This document shows, one piece after another, positions 1-7,189 of a stretch of DNA of 31,110 nucleotides. Both the position numbers and the translations under genes were made by a program. Where the stretch lies: assembly GCA_002371495.1 (NCBI GenBank), contig DFIX01000035.1, forward strand, positions 3,120 to 34,229. Direction: 5' to 3'. The notes under the pieces are model-generated. The model saw only the letters and a program-made list of their open reading frames with translations. It ran no database searches and was not told the origin of the DNA. The stretch is from Eggerthellaceae bacterium UBA3686. GTDB taxonomy: Bacteria; Actinomycetota; Coriobacteriia; Coriobacteriales; Eggerthellaceae. The stretch's first letter is position 1; each line of letters begins with the position of its first letter.

Positions 1-194
1 TTGAGGAAGATGCGGCACCTGCGGAAACGCAGGTTGCAGAGGCTGACGATACCGACTTGGCAGAGGCGGCCGAGCAGGCCGTCGAGCAGGCTGAAGCCGC
101 CGTCGACGAGGCGTTTGCCGAGGCTCCCAAGAAGGTCAAGCGCGTCGTGCGCAAGAAAGTTACGCTCGAGACGACCGATGAGGTTGTCGAGTAG
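1..194 (+). CDS. C-terminus of an unidentified acidic protein (partial)
   Basis: The codons starting at position 3 read an open frame to a TAG at 192-194, giving about 63 residues. The segment is rich in Glu, Ala and Asp (many AEQAVEQAEAAVDE-like stretches), then turns basic with a KKVKRVVRKK motif, and ends TLETTDEVVE. The 5' part lies outside the window, so the family cannot be identified. An intrinsic terminator starts about 28 bases after the stop, which supports this frame as the real one. Alternating acidic and basic tails like this are common on ribosome- or RNA-associated proteins, but that is only a loose guess. Confidence 0.6.
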   Translation, partial: EEDAAPAETQVAEADDTDLAEAAEQAVEQAEAAVDEAFAEAPKKVKRVVRKKVTLETTDEVVE

Positions 195-221
195 CGCGGC
201 TTAAAATAGGCTACGAAAAGG

Positions 222-250
222 AAAGGCGTCCGCAACTGCGGGCGCCTTTT
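222..250 (+). terminator. Intrinsic terminator after the first partial gene
   Basis: The sequence has a GC-rich stem, AAAGGCG with CCGC paired to GCGG and CGCCTTT, a short AACT loop, and a run of four T. It lies directly after the stop codon at 194. Confidence 0.8.
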
Positions 251-282
251 GCATGTTGACGATGAATCAAAGGGCATATGTT

Positions 283-313
283 GTCATAAAAAGGGACAGT
301 CCCCTTTTATGAC
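283..313. repeat. Short palindrome (AAAAGGGAC-A-GTCCCCTTTT type), likely bidirectional terminator or REP-like element
   Basis: The arms are GTCATAAAA and TTTTATGAC around GGGAC-A-GTCCC, with a single A/C mismatch. A5 and T4 tracts flank the GC core, so the element can act as a terminator in both directions. The last Ser codon and the stop of the minus-strand anti-sigma gene (307-312) lie inside the right arm. A second palindrome of the same design occurs at 19465-19503. Confidence 0.75.
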
Positions 314-1398
314 TTGTTGCGGTCGACGGGGTTGGGGTCACCGCTGCTGGGACTCGGCGGCTGTTGGGGTTGCTGGGTCGGGGAGGGGCCTTCCGGTGCG
401 TTGCCGTTCGGGCGGTTGTATCCGGGTTTGTCGCCAGAGGGGTTAGAAGGCGCGTTGTTCAAGGACGCTTGTGATTCGTGTTGGCTTTCGGGCGAGGAGC
501 CCTGGCTGCCCTGGCTATTCTGGCCGTCCAGGTTAGGCGTCTCGTTGCGTCGGGCTTGGTCGTCTTGAGCTGGGGCGTTGTTGTTTTCCACCTTTGCGGA
601 GTTGCCCGCATTCGGGGTAGCGGTTTCACTTAGCTGACCTTGCGCGCTATCGGATGGTGGCGCTGTGGGCGCCTCGGGAGCGGCGTTCTGCTCGGGGGCG
701 CCGGCGGGGGCGTTGTCATCGGCCGTCTCTGTATGGTGGTGTTCGGTGATTTCGCGACCTTTCGATTCGAGGTGCTCGCGTTGCCTGGCGTCAGCGGTCT
801 CGACGTTGAACTCAACGGGGCTGTTGGGATCGGCCTTCTCGAGAAGCGAACATGCCTTATTTAGTGCCTCGTCGGTAGGGACGTTGATGCTTTCGCTCTG
901 CAGTAGAGGCCGCAATTCCTCGTCGTCGGTATTGGTGGTTACGACTATGCCGAACCGGTTGATGCCCATGTCAATGGAGGATGTCGAATTGCTTATTTGT
1001 ACATGGGCACTGGGCAGCGCGTACGCTGCGCCGCCCGCAAGAGCTAGGGCCAAGCAGGCGGCAATCGCCATGATGCGAATGACCCGGTCTTTCTGCCGCC
1101 ATGATTTGCGTGTGTTGTTTGCATCGGGCGTGCCGCTCGCCGATTCCGCGACGGTCTTGTTGGTGGCGATGCTTGCGCATTGCCCCGTGCTTTCGTTGTC
1201 GCTCGCATCGTCGGCGGCGGCTTCACAATTACCTGCAGGTTCGCTTACGGCAGTGGCTTTCCCGAAAATGCGCGCGATGGTGGCCGATTTCAGGTTGTCG
1301 TCGGCGCGCATGTCTTCGAGTGCCGAGAACAGGCGGACGAGCTCGTCGGGCGAAAGCTCGTCGTCTGTGACGAGATCGAGCTTTTGGTTTTCAGCCAC
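307..1398 (-). CDS. RsgI-like transmembrane anti-sigma factor
   Basis: This 363-residue protein is probably the membrane-bound inhibitor of the adjacent ECF sigma factor. Residues 1-100 are cytoplasmic and would bind sigma, and residues 106-128 form one transmembrane helix. Residues 130-200 resemble the extracytoplasmic juxtamembrane domain of RsgI-family anti-sigma factors, notably SIDMGINRFGIVV. From about 225 to the end the chain is a low-complexity Pro/Gln/Asn/Ser/Gly tail, likely exposed in the cell wall. The start is a GTG at 1398 preceded by a near-perfect AAGGAGGTG ribosome site. It overlaps the sigma stop by 8 bases, indicating coupled translation. The Asn-Pro pair at which RsgI proteins autocleave appears to be Thr-Ser here. 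The family call rests on the short core motif and on the neighbouring sigma gene. Confidence 0.65.
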   Translation of the reverse strand: MAENQKLDLVTDDELSPDELVRLFSALEDMRADDNLKSATIARIFGKATAVSEPAGNCEAAADDASDNESTGQCASIATNKTVAESASGTPDANNTRKSWRQKDRVIRIMAIAACLALALAGGAAYALPSAHVQISNSTSSIDMGINRFGIVVTTNTDDEELRPLLQSESINVPTDEALNKACSLLEKADPNSPVEFNVETADARQREHLESKGREITEHHHTETADDNAPAGAPEQNAAPEAPTAPPSDSAQGQLSETATPNAGNSAKVENNNAPAQDDQARRNETPNLDGQNSQGSQGSSPESQHESQASLNNAPSNPSGDKPGYNRPNGNAPEGPSPTQQPQQPPSPSSGDPNPVDRNKS

Positions 1399-1881
1399 GG
1401 GTGAGCACCTCCTTCAGCTTCTTGCGCCCACGCGCCAAGTGCGTATACACGGTATTTTCGGGCATGTCGAGCATGGCGCCGATTTCCTGAGCGGAATAAC
1501 CTTCGAAATACTTCAGATGCAGGATGATCCTGTGTTTTTCCTCGAGCTGCTGCAATGCGCCGACGAGCTCGTCTGCGCCCATGCCGTCTTGCTCGCCCGC
1601 ACACCACTGGGGCTTGGCCTGGTCGTCGATGGCGTCGAGCAGGACCGTCTTGGAATCGGCCCGCTTCGCATATCCTTGCAGGTGTTCGCCGCCACTCGTA
1701 TGAGCCAGGCTTTCCTGTGTTCGTCGTCGGTGAATGCAGTGCCGGCCTGCGCGTACTTGATAAAGGTCTCCTGGAAGGCGTCGTCGCGTTCGGGCTTGCT
1801 GCCGAAATAAACGGCACACACGCGCAGAACGGTGTCGGCATGCTCCTCGACTGCGCGGGTTATGTCGTCAGGGTTCCTCAT
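1391..1881 (-). pseudogene. ECF sigma-70 factor interrupted by a frameshift
   Basis: Two frames together encode one ECF sigma factor. The first, starting at ATG 1881, reads sigma region 2 (HADTVLRVCAVYFG, then DDAFQETFIKYAQ) up to NTCKDMR. The second, one base out of phase, reads KRADSKTVLLDAIDD and then region 4, including HRIILHLKYFEGYSAQEIG and NTVYTHLARGRKKLKEVL, to the TGA at 1391. The switch lies near 1661-1675 and would be repaired by one added base. The joined product would be about 163 residues, a normal ECF length. Both halves are well conserved, so this is a recent lesion, a phase-variable or assembly error, or a recoding event. I see no classic slippery heptamer there. The gene is followed, with overlap, by the RsgI-like anti-sigma gene. 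Confidence 0.8.
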
Positions 1882-1895
1882 CTGGTTCCGTTCAA

Positions 1896-1952
1896 GGTGG
1901 TCTCAGCAATTGTTCATGTGCGATTACTTTACGGTTGGCTGCTGAAACCACC
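1896..1952. promoter_or_regulatory. Inverted repeat upstream of the sigma gene
   Basis: The arm GGTGGTCTCAGCA (1896-1908) and the arm TGCTGAAACCACC (1940-1952) are complementary at 12 of 13 positions across a 31-base spacer. The repeat starts 15 bases upstream of the sigma ATG and ends 45 bases before the stop of the secreted-protein gene. It could be an operator, a 5' leader hairpin or a weak terminator. Confidence 0.5.
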
Positions 1953-1996
1953 CTGAAACTCCGCTTGCGAAAGCTTTTGCCGTTAGATTTGTCGAG

Positions 1997-2863
1997 TTAT
2001 GCCTGCTGCCCGAAAATGCCCATAACGAACGCGACTAGCTTATCGATTAGGGACTTGTCGGCAGCGGTGTCTGTCGGGGCGGCGTCGCCTTCAGCTGGCT
2101 TTTCGATAGGAGTCGTATCGTCCTGCAGGTCGGCTGGGGCCTGCTGGTTTTGGTCTTGGGTGAAGCGGGTGGCATTTGCCTGCGTTACGTACTCGGTGGC
2201 ATCTGCGTTAAATTGGGAATCGGAGAAGTCGGCAGATTGCAGGGCATCGAGGCCGTAATGGCGCATCATGTCGCGGACCGAATCGATGATCTGCTGGACG
2301 TTGATCTCGCCGTCGAGGAGGGTGGGCGGTTCTTCGGAGGGTTTGCTTCCGTTAGGCGCCTGGTCTTGTGCGGGCTGGGCGGTCGACACGCCGTAGCTTT
2401 CGGAAAGGGTTGAGCGCACTTGGTCGCTTACCTGGTCGTTACGGCCGCCCTGCATGCCGTTGCCGCCCGGTTGGCCGGCGGGAGCGCCTACGCTGTCGGG
2501 TTGCTGAGCCGGCTGCTGACCGTCCGGCGTCCCGTTAGCGGGCTGCTGCATGTCGGGCGCTTGACCCTGTGGGGCGCCATTGCCCTGCCCGGTAGGTTGC
2601 CCGCCACCGTTCTGATCGCTCGGCGAGCCAATGCTCTGCGATGGGCCGCCGTTCTGGCTTTGCGCGGGAGGCATGCCCTGATTAAAAGATCCGTCTTGAT
2701 AGCCGCTGTCCTGCATCATGGCAGGAGGCTCGCCGCCCGGTGCGGCAAAGGCGATTGCAGGGCAAAGCGAGAGCGCGAGGCAACCCGAGATGATTGCGCT
2801 GGCGGCGTTGCGCCCGAGGTTCTTGTGTGTCGGCTTCGTTTTGACGGTCGTGGTATTCAGCAT
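1997..2863 (-). CDS. Secreted low-complexity protein of unknown function
   Basis: I do not recognise the family. The chosen ATG at 2863 has a good AAGGAG site seven bases upstream; an in-frame ATG at 2932 lacks one. The 288-residue product begins with a basic stretch and a hydrophobic segment (about 20-40) ending AIAFA before APGGEPP, a clear Sec signal peptide with cleavage near residue 40. Residues about 45-160 are rich in Gly, Gln, Pro and Asn (PPAQSQNGG, GQPTGQGNG). The C-terminal part is more ordered, with VQQIIDSVRDMMRHYGLDAL and a closing hydrophobic helix LVAFVMGIFGQQA. Composition resembles the external tail of the anti-sigma protein encoded downstream on the same strand, so a shared surface role is plausible. 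It may be a target or inducer of that sigma system (inference). Confidence 0.65.
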   Translation of the reverse strand: MLNTTTVKTKPTHKNLGRNAASAIISGCLALSLCPAIAFAAPGGEPPAMMQDSGYQDGSFNQGMPPAQSQNGGPSQSIGSPSDQNGGGQPTGQGNGAPQGQAPDMQQPANGTPDGQQPAQQPDSVGAPAGQPGGNGMQGGRNDQVSDQVRSTLSESYGVSTAQPAQDQAPNGSKPSEEPPTLLDGEINVQQIIDSVRDMMRHYGLDALQSADFSDSQFNADATEYVTQANATRFTQDQNQQAPADLQDDTTPIEKPAEGDAAPTDTAADKSLIDKLVAFVMGIFGQQA

Positions 2864-3024
2864 GTTAGCTCCTTCGGTTGAGTCTTGAGCGGCAAAGCTG
2901 CTTGCTGGTCGGGTCTTGCCGCTTCGGGCCATTTGCCCTTTGACTCAAACACGAACTGGGCGTGCTGAACCTTTCACGTTCACGTTGTCTTCATATTCGG
3001 GAACGACAAGGATCATGCATGCGA

Positions 3025-3132
3025 TGTGGGCTGTCGAACTCTCGCGGGGTTCAAATCAGGCGGTGTCCTCGTATACGACAAGGCCCCCGTTGTGGGGACC
3101 TTGATTATTGATGGTGGTCGAGGAGGGATTTG
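3025..3132. repeat. 108-bp direct repeat, copy 1 (carries a detached tRNA-Val 3' end)
   Basis: This copy is identical base for base to 3195-3302. Its last 21 bases (3112-3132) equal the CCA end, acceptor strand and part of the T-arm of tRNA-Val, but the rest of the tRNA does not follow. Confidence 0.9.
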
Positions 3133-3190
3133 GGAATTCGCTTCGCGAATTCTGCCCTGCGCTCCGCTGTCGCGGTGCTCGGGCTTCGAC
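3112..3190 (-). pseudogene. Degenerate tRNA-Val remnant
   Basis: On the minus strand the 3' end matches tRNA-Val exactly for 21 bases. Further 5' there is a weaker match to its D-arm (AGCGGAGCGCAGG against AGCGGGAGCGCAGG). The anticodon arm is replaced by a perfect GAATTCGC-GAA-GCGAATTC hairpin, and no paired 5' acceptor strand remains. It cannot fold as a functional tRNA. Confidence 0.5.
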
Positions 3191-3194
3191 AGCC

Positions 3195-3302
3195 TGTGGG
3201 CTGTCGAACTCTCGCGGGGTTCAAATCAGGCGGTGTCCTCGTATACGACAAGGCCCCCGTTGTGGGGACCTTGATTATTGATGGTGGTCGAGGAGGGATT
3301 TG
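3195..3302. repeat. 108-bp direct repeat, copy 2 (joined to intact tRNA-Val)
   Basis: This is the second identical copy, offset 170 bases from the first. It runs into the T-arm of the functional tRNA-Val. A 10-bp hairpin TTCGACAGCC-TGTG-GGCTGTCGAA spans its left edge (3185-3208). Inside both copies a GC hairpin (AAGGTCCCC-ACAA-CGGGGGCCTT on the minus strand) lies just after the tRNA end and may terminate or process it. Confidence 0.9.
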
Positions 3303-3356
3303 AACCCCCGACCTTGTGCTTGTAAGGCACCTGCGCTCCCGCTGCGCCACTCGACC
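3282..3356 (-). tRNA. tRNA-Val (anticodon UAC)
   Basis: On the minus strand the acceptor stem pairs GGTCGAG with CTCGACC, the D-stem pairs GCGC with GCGC, the anticodon loop is CTTACAA, and the T-arm is GGGGG-TTCAAAT-CCCTC. The 3' CCA is encoded (3282-3284). One G-A mismatch closes the anticodon stem. The T-loop and the acceptor 3' strand are part of the duplicated sequence that recurs at 3112-3132. Confidence 0.95.
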
Positions 3357-3729
3357 ATGTAAGCAGTAATCTTCCCACATATTTGGGGAAATGGCAATCC
3401 ACTGAGTGTGGAAGGCATAAATTCTTCCCTCTTTTGATGCCGGCGGGCTTCGCGCACGGCTTTTGCCACATGCATGCGACGTGCCGTTTTATTTGGCGCG
3501 AGGCTTGGTCTTGCGCGGCGGGCAAGTGCAGGGGGTTCCTCGGGGTTGGTTTCGGGGTGCATGCGGCATACCTCTGGAAAGATACAGTTGTCATCACGCG
3601 TTTCGTGGGAATGCATTAACTGTGCGGCCTGGCGATTCGTCGACTCATGCGGGGCAGTGCACGTCGGGCTCCAGGGAAACACCGCGCTCGGATAATGCCG
3701 TGAAACAGGCATTGAGGGCGGGAGGTTAG
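3357..3729. other. Region between tRNA-Val and the Tad operon
   Basis: No supported gene is seen. It holds the upstream regions of tRNA-Val (minus) and of the Tad operon (plus). Candidate elements for the operon are weak: TTGTCA near 3588 and a GATAAT near 3690, neither with a convincing partner. A good GGGAGG ribosome site precedes the first Tad gene. Confidence 0.5.
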
Positions 3730-4545
3730 ATGAAGCAAAAGCAGGCAACGATCATCGCGGTGGCGTGCGGTGCAGTTTGCGCGTTGTGCGTCGGCGCGTT
3801 CCTCTGGAGCGTCCAAGGCCAAGCCGATGCGGCGCGCGCCGAGACTCTTGCGCGTTATGGCGGCGAGCAGGTGGAGGTGTGTGTAGCTACGCGCGATATC
3901 GCAGCGGGCGAGAGGCTTGACGCCTCGGCTGTCGAGACAAAGCTTTGGATCGCAGACCTGTTGCCGGAAGGCGCGCTTAGCGACGTGGCTGCCATCGTGG
4001 GGCGAACCGCCACCTCGTCGATCCTGAAAGGCGAGGTCGTATCAGCGAAACGCTTCGAAGAAGGCCGCGCTTCGCTCGACATACCCGCAGGGCTCGTTGC
4101 CGTGAGCGTGCCAGCGAAGGCCGTGCAGGCCGTAGGCGGTGCTGTGAGCGCCGGCATGAGCGTCGACGTGTACTCGTCGGGCGGGTCGGGCACCTCTCCG
4201 TTGGCGAACGACGTCATCGTGCTCGCGACCTCGATGGGGGATCCCGGCTCCCTTGCGGGGGCTGATTCCGGGTGGGTGACGCTTGCCGTCGCGCCCGAAC
4301 GGGTCGAGGAGGTCATAGCGGCTTCTTCAAAGACGAACCTGTACTTCGCCTTGCCGGGAGTTGCGCCCGAACCCACGTCCGAGCCAGCCGAGCCGCAGCC
4401 GGACGCCGCGCAGGCCGAATCTAGTGCTGCCGCCGAGCCGGCAGGAAGCGAGCCTGCCCAGGCACCCGCAGAGGAGAAAACATCTGCTGCGAGCGCAGCA
4501 TCCGAGACCGCTGACGCTGGCGACGAATCCGAAAGCGGTGAGTAG
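3730..4545 (+). CDS. cpaB: Flp pilus assembly protein CpaB/RcpC
   Basis: This 271-residue periplasmic or wall-side component of the Tad pilus machine has a membrane anchor at 7-27. A SAF domain follows at about 48-110, including VEVCVATRDIAAGERLD and a later SILKGEVVSAKRF. The remainder of an RcpC/CpaB-like fold extends to about residue 210 (DIPAGLVAVSVPAKAVQAVGG). The C-terminus, from about 212, is a long Ala/Glu/Pro/Ser tail with no predicted fold. In Gram-negatives the protein helps gate the secretin; no secretin is expected in an actinobacterium, so it probably bridges the wall. It is first in the operon, with GGGAGG upstream of the ATG, and its stop lies two bases before the next gene. 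Confidence 0.85.
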   Translation: MKQKQATIIAVACGAVCALCVGAFLWSVQGQADAARAETLARYGGEQVEVCVATRDIAAGERLDASAVETKLWIADLLPEGALSDVAAIVGRTATSSILKGEVVSAKRFEEGRASLDIPAGLVAVSVPAKAVQAVGGAVSAGMSVDVYSSGGSGTSPLANDVIVLATSMGDPGSLAGADSGWVTLAVAPERVEEVIAASSKTNLYFALPGVAPEPTSEPAEPQPDAAQAESSAAAEPAGSEPAQAPAEEKTSAASAASETADAGDESESGE

Positions 4546-4547
4546 TT

Positions 4548-5864
4548 ATGGGAGCACGTATAGCGCTTTGCGCCGATGAGGTCTCGTGCGCTCAGCCTGG
4601 TCTGATTGGCCTCGATGGCGAGAATCTGGGTGAGCAGGAATGGCTCGAGCTTCATGTGGAAGGCAGCGATGCGCGCAGGCGGATCGCCGCGAGCGAAGAT
4701 TTGAGCGAGGCGTGGGTCGTCTCGTGCTCCGACGTCGCTGCGATAAACCTTGCTGCCGCGCTCAAGGCGGACAGGCCGGAGCTGTCGGTATGCCTCGTCG
4801 ATTTCGAGGGCGGGGGCTCGTTGCTGAGCCGGGCCCATACGGCGCAGATTGACGAAGTTCTGGGGCGCAGCGCCTTCGTGGAGCGATATAACCAGGCAAA
4901 ACAGCAGGCTGCGAAAGAAACGCAGCTTGACGGTGCCTTGTCGGTCCCGCAAAAGGCAGAGGTCGAATCCGGTGCATTGGCGGTGGCGCCCCGAGCGCTC
5001 GCTGATGTCGAGCAGGTTGCGCAAATCGCAACCGAGCTCTCGCTGATTGCGCATGCTCCTGGTCGGGGGTTCATCATGCCGGTCGTAAGCGGGAGCGGAG
5101 GAGCCGGAAAGTCCAGCGTGTCGGTCCTGGGAGCTTTCGTCGCTCACGAAATGGGCTATCGGACGCTCTTGCTCGACTACGACCTGCAATTCGGCGATGC
5201 GGCGATTATGGCTGGAATCGAAAACCCCCTGACCATCGACGAGCTCATCGATTCGCCCGAGCGCCTCGAGCAAGAGATGAAGCGCGGCGGAGGGCCGACG
5301 CTCGTCGCCGCGCCGCAGCGGCTCGAGATGGCCGAGCGTGTCGTTCGCGCCACGCCCGCACTGCTTGACCGGATAGCCCCGTCTTTCGATGTCGTGATCG
5401 CCAACACGGGGGCAGCCTGGGCCGATCAACATGCGGTTCTGCTCGAGAAGAGCACGGCCGTTCTCTTTCTAGTGGATCAAAGGGCGTCTTCGGTTCGGGC
5501 CTGCAAGCACGCTCTCGAGCTTTGCGCGCGTTGCGGGATAGCGACCGGGCAGTTCCAATTCGTCTTAAACCGCTGCGGGAAAAACGTGCCGCTATCGGCG
5601 GTAGACGTGTCGAACGCGCTGCAGGGCGCTCCCGTGGCAGAGCTGCGGGAAGGCGGCCGTGACGTTGAGGATTACCTAGCCTCGGGTTCTGCCGCCGAGC
5701 TCCTGCAAACGGGAAACGAGCTCTGCTCCGGCATCAGGCGCCTGATTGCGCAAGTGCTGCCAGACGAGCAGCGAATCATTCAGGTTGATGATGCTGGCGG
5801 CAATCACGCGGCGCCCCGCAAGCGAGGGCGTCATGGCGCCAAGAGAAGGGGATGGGGCAGATGA
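4548..5864 (+). CDS. tadZ: TadZ/CpaE-like pilus localisation ATPase
   Basis: This is a 438-residue MinD/ParA-family ATPase that in Tad systems places the secretion machine at a cell site. Residues 1-165 form a receiver-like N-terminal domain without the usual phosphorylation motif. Residues 175-400 form the ATPase, with the deviant Walker A SGSGGAGKSS (181-190) and LLLDYDLQFGDAA about 20 residues later. The C-terminus is basic (RKRGRHGAKRRG), as in many membrane- or nucleic-acid-contacting ParA relatives. The start lies two bases after the cpaB stop, and the end overlaps the next gene. The order CpaB, CpaE/TadZ, TadA, TadB, TadC is the standard Tad arrangement, so the identification is firm even though the N-terminal half is divergent. 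Confidence 0.88.
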   Translation: MGARIALCADEVSCAQPGLIGLDGENLGEQEWLELHVEGSDARRRIAASEDLSEAWVVSCSDVAAINLAAALKADRPELSVCLVDFEGGGSLLSRAHTAQIDEVLGRSAFVERYNQAKQQAAKETQLDGALSVPQKAEVESGALAVAPRALADVEQVAQIATELSLIAHAPGRGFIMPVVSGSGGAGKSSVSVLGAFVAHEMGYRTLLLDYDLQFGDAAIMAGIENPLTIDELIDSPERLEQEMKRGGGPTLVAAPQRLEMAERVVRATPALLDRIAPSFDVVIANTGAAWADQHAVLLEKSTAVLFLVDQRASSVRACKHALELCARCGIATGQFQFVLNRCGKNVPLSAVDVSNALQGAPVAELREGGRDVEDYLASGSAAELLQTGNELCSGIRRLIAQVLPDEQRIIQVDDAGGNHAAPRKRGRHGAKRRGWGR

Positions 5865-7189
5865 GCCTGTATGACCGGGTACAACGGGCCGGCAATGCGG
5901 GTGGCGCTACGAGCGATCGTGCGACGGGGACGGCGCTGCTGCCGGCGCTTCGCAAGCAGGTGCAGCACATCGTGCCAGTCGACGAGCTTGCCAAGCTCGC
6001 ACGTGACAATCCTGAGCGCGCCCGCAACGAGGTGCGCAGCGCCTGCCGGCGGATCTTCGATGCGCCTCAGTGGGCCTTTGTGGACGCATCTGAACGCGAG
6101 AGCCTTGTCGCCCAGCTCCTCGATTCCCTTTTCGGGTTCGGAGTGCTCGAAGATCTGCTGGCCGACGAATCCATAACCGAAATCATGGCAAACGGCCCCC
6201 ATAACGTCTTCATCGAGCGTGGCGGCAAGCTCTATCCGGCAGATCGGCATTTCGTCGACGAAGCGGAGCTGAGGGCCCTTATCGACAGAATCTTAGGACC
6301 GCTCGGGCGCCGCATCGACGAGGCCTCGCCCATGGTCAACGCCCGCCTGCCGCAGGGCCACCGCGTCAACGCGGTGGTGCCTCCCATAGCGATGGACGGG
6401 CCGTACCTGACCATCCGAAAGTTTTCGGAGCACGTCATAACGCTCGAGGAGATGCAGCAGGCAGGGTCAATCGACGAGGGGCTCAGGAGGTTTCTGGTTT
6501 GGGCGGTCCGGGCGCGCAAGAGCATCGCGGTATGCGGTGGGACCGGCAGCGGCAAGACGACGCTGCTCAACGCGCTCAGCTGCGTCATACCGCATGGCGA
6601 GCGAATCGTGACGATCGAGGACTCGGCGGAGCTGCGCTTCAAGACGCACCCGAACGTCGCACGTTTGGAAGCACGGCCCCAAAACGCCGAGGGGACGGGC
6701 GAGGTGACCATCCGCGACCTCGTCATCAACTCGTTGCGTATGCGGCCGGACCGCATCATCGTCGGCGAATGCCGAGGCGCCGAGGCGCTTGACATGCTTA
6801 CCGCCATGAACACTGGGCATGATGGCTCGCTGACCACGCTCCATGCGAACTCGCCTGAAGAGTCGATTTCGCGCCTCACCACCATGGTTCGGTACGTGGC
6901 AGATCTGCCGGTCGATGTCATCGAGGCGAATATAGCAAGCGCCATCGACCTGGTCGTGCAGACACAGCGATCGCTCGACGGGCATCGAAGTGTCACCGAC
7001 GTCGTCGCGTTCGACTTCGATCGGCTGAAGGGGCGCTGCCTGGCGCGGTCTCTGTACGCCAGGGACGCAGGGAATGATGAGGGCAGGTGGGTGGAAGTGC
7101 CCGACTGGGTCGACCGGCTTGTCAATAGCGGAATTGCGGAAGAAGAGGAGGTGGCCGAGTGGAAGCGAACGTACTTATCGGTTGCATAG
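5861..7189 (+). CDS. tadA: TadA/CpaF secretion ATPase
   Basis: This is the hexameric motor ATPase of the type II/IV secretion superfamily that powers Flp pilus assembly. Of 442 residues, the N-terminal domain includes SITEIMANGPHNVFIERGGK. The ATPase core has Walker A GGTGSGKTT (226-234), an Asp box MTIEDS-like VTIEDSAELR, Walker B RPDRIIVGECRG and a His box TGHDGSLTTLHANSPEE. An upstream in-frame ATG at 5852 is possible, but the ATG at 5861 has AAGGGG nine bases ahead, so I prefer it. It overlaps the previous gene by four bases and the next by 31, indicating one transcript with coupled translation. Confidence 0.95.
   Translation: MSLYDRVQRAGNAGGATSDRATGTALLPALRKQVQHIVPVDELAKLARDNPERARNEVRSACRRIFDAPQWAFVDASERESLVAQLLDSLFGFGVLEDLLADESITEIMANGPHNVFIERGGKLYPADRHFVDEAELRALIDRILGPLGRRIDEASPMVNARLPQGHRVNAVVPPIAMDGPYLTIRKFSEHVITLEEMQQAGSIDEGLRRFLVWAVRARKSIAVCGGTGSGKTTLLNALSCVIPHGERIVTIEDSAELRFKTHPNVARLEARPQNAEGTGEVTIRDLVINSLRMRPDRIIVGECRGAEALDMLTAMNTGHDGSLTTLHANSPEESISRLTTMVRYVADLPVDVIEANIASAIDLVVQTQRSLDGHRSVTDVVAFDFDRLKGRCLARSLYARDAGNDEGRWVEVPDWVDRLVNSGIAEEEEVAEWKRTYLSVA

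Larger units (their letters stand above)
2864..3281. other. Intergenic region with a perfect direct repeat and a tRNA remnant
   Basis: No convincing protein gene is seen. The stretch carries the 5' region of the secreted-protein gene, a 108-bp direct repeat, a degenerate tRNA-like segment on the minus strand, and two perfect small hairpins (3134-3152 and 3185-3208). Confidence 0.6.

Noticed and set aside
3047..3060. GGGTTCAAATC on the plus strand inside the 108-bp repeat, similar to a tRNA T-loop
   Set aside because: No paired T-stem, acceptor or anticodon arm surrounds it, so no plus-strand tRNA can be supported.
3855..5432. A long open frame (about 525 codons) on the minus strand across cpaB and tadZ
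   Set aside because: It lies opposite well-identified Tad genes, has no family resemblance and a shadow-like composition; GC-rich DNA gives such frames by chance.
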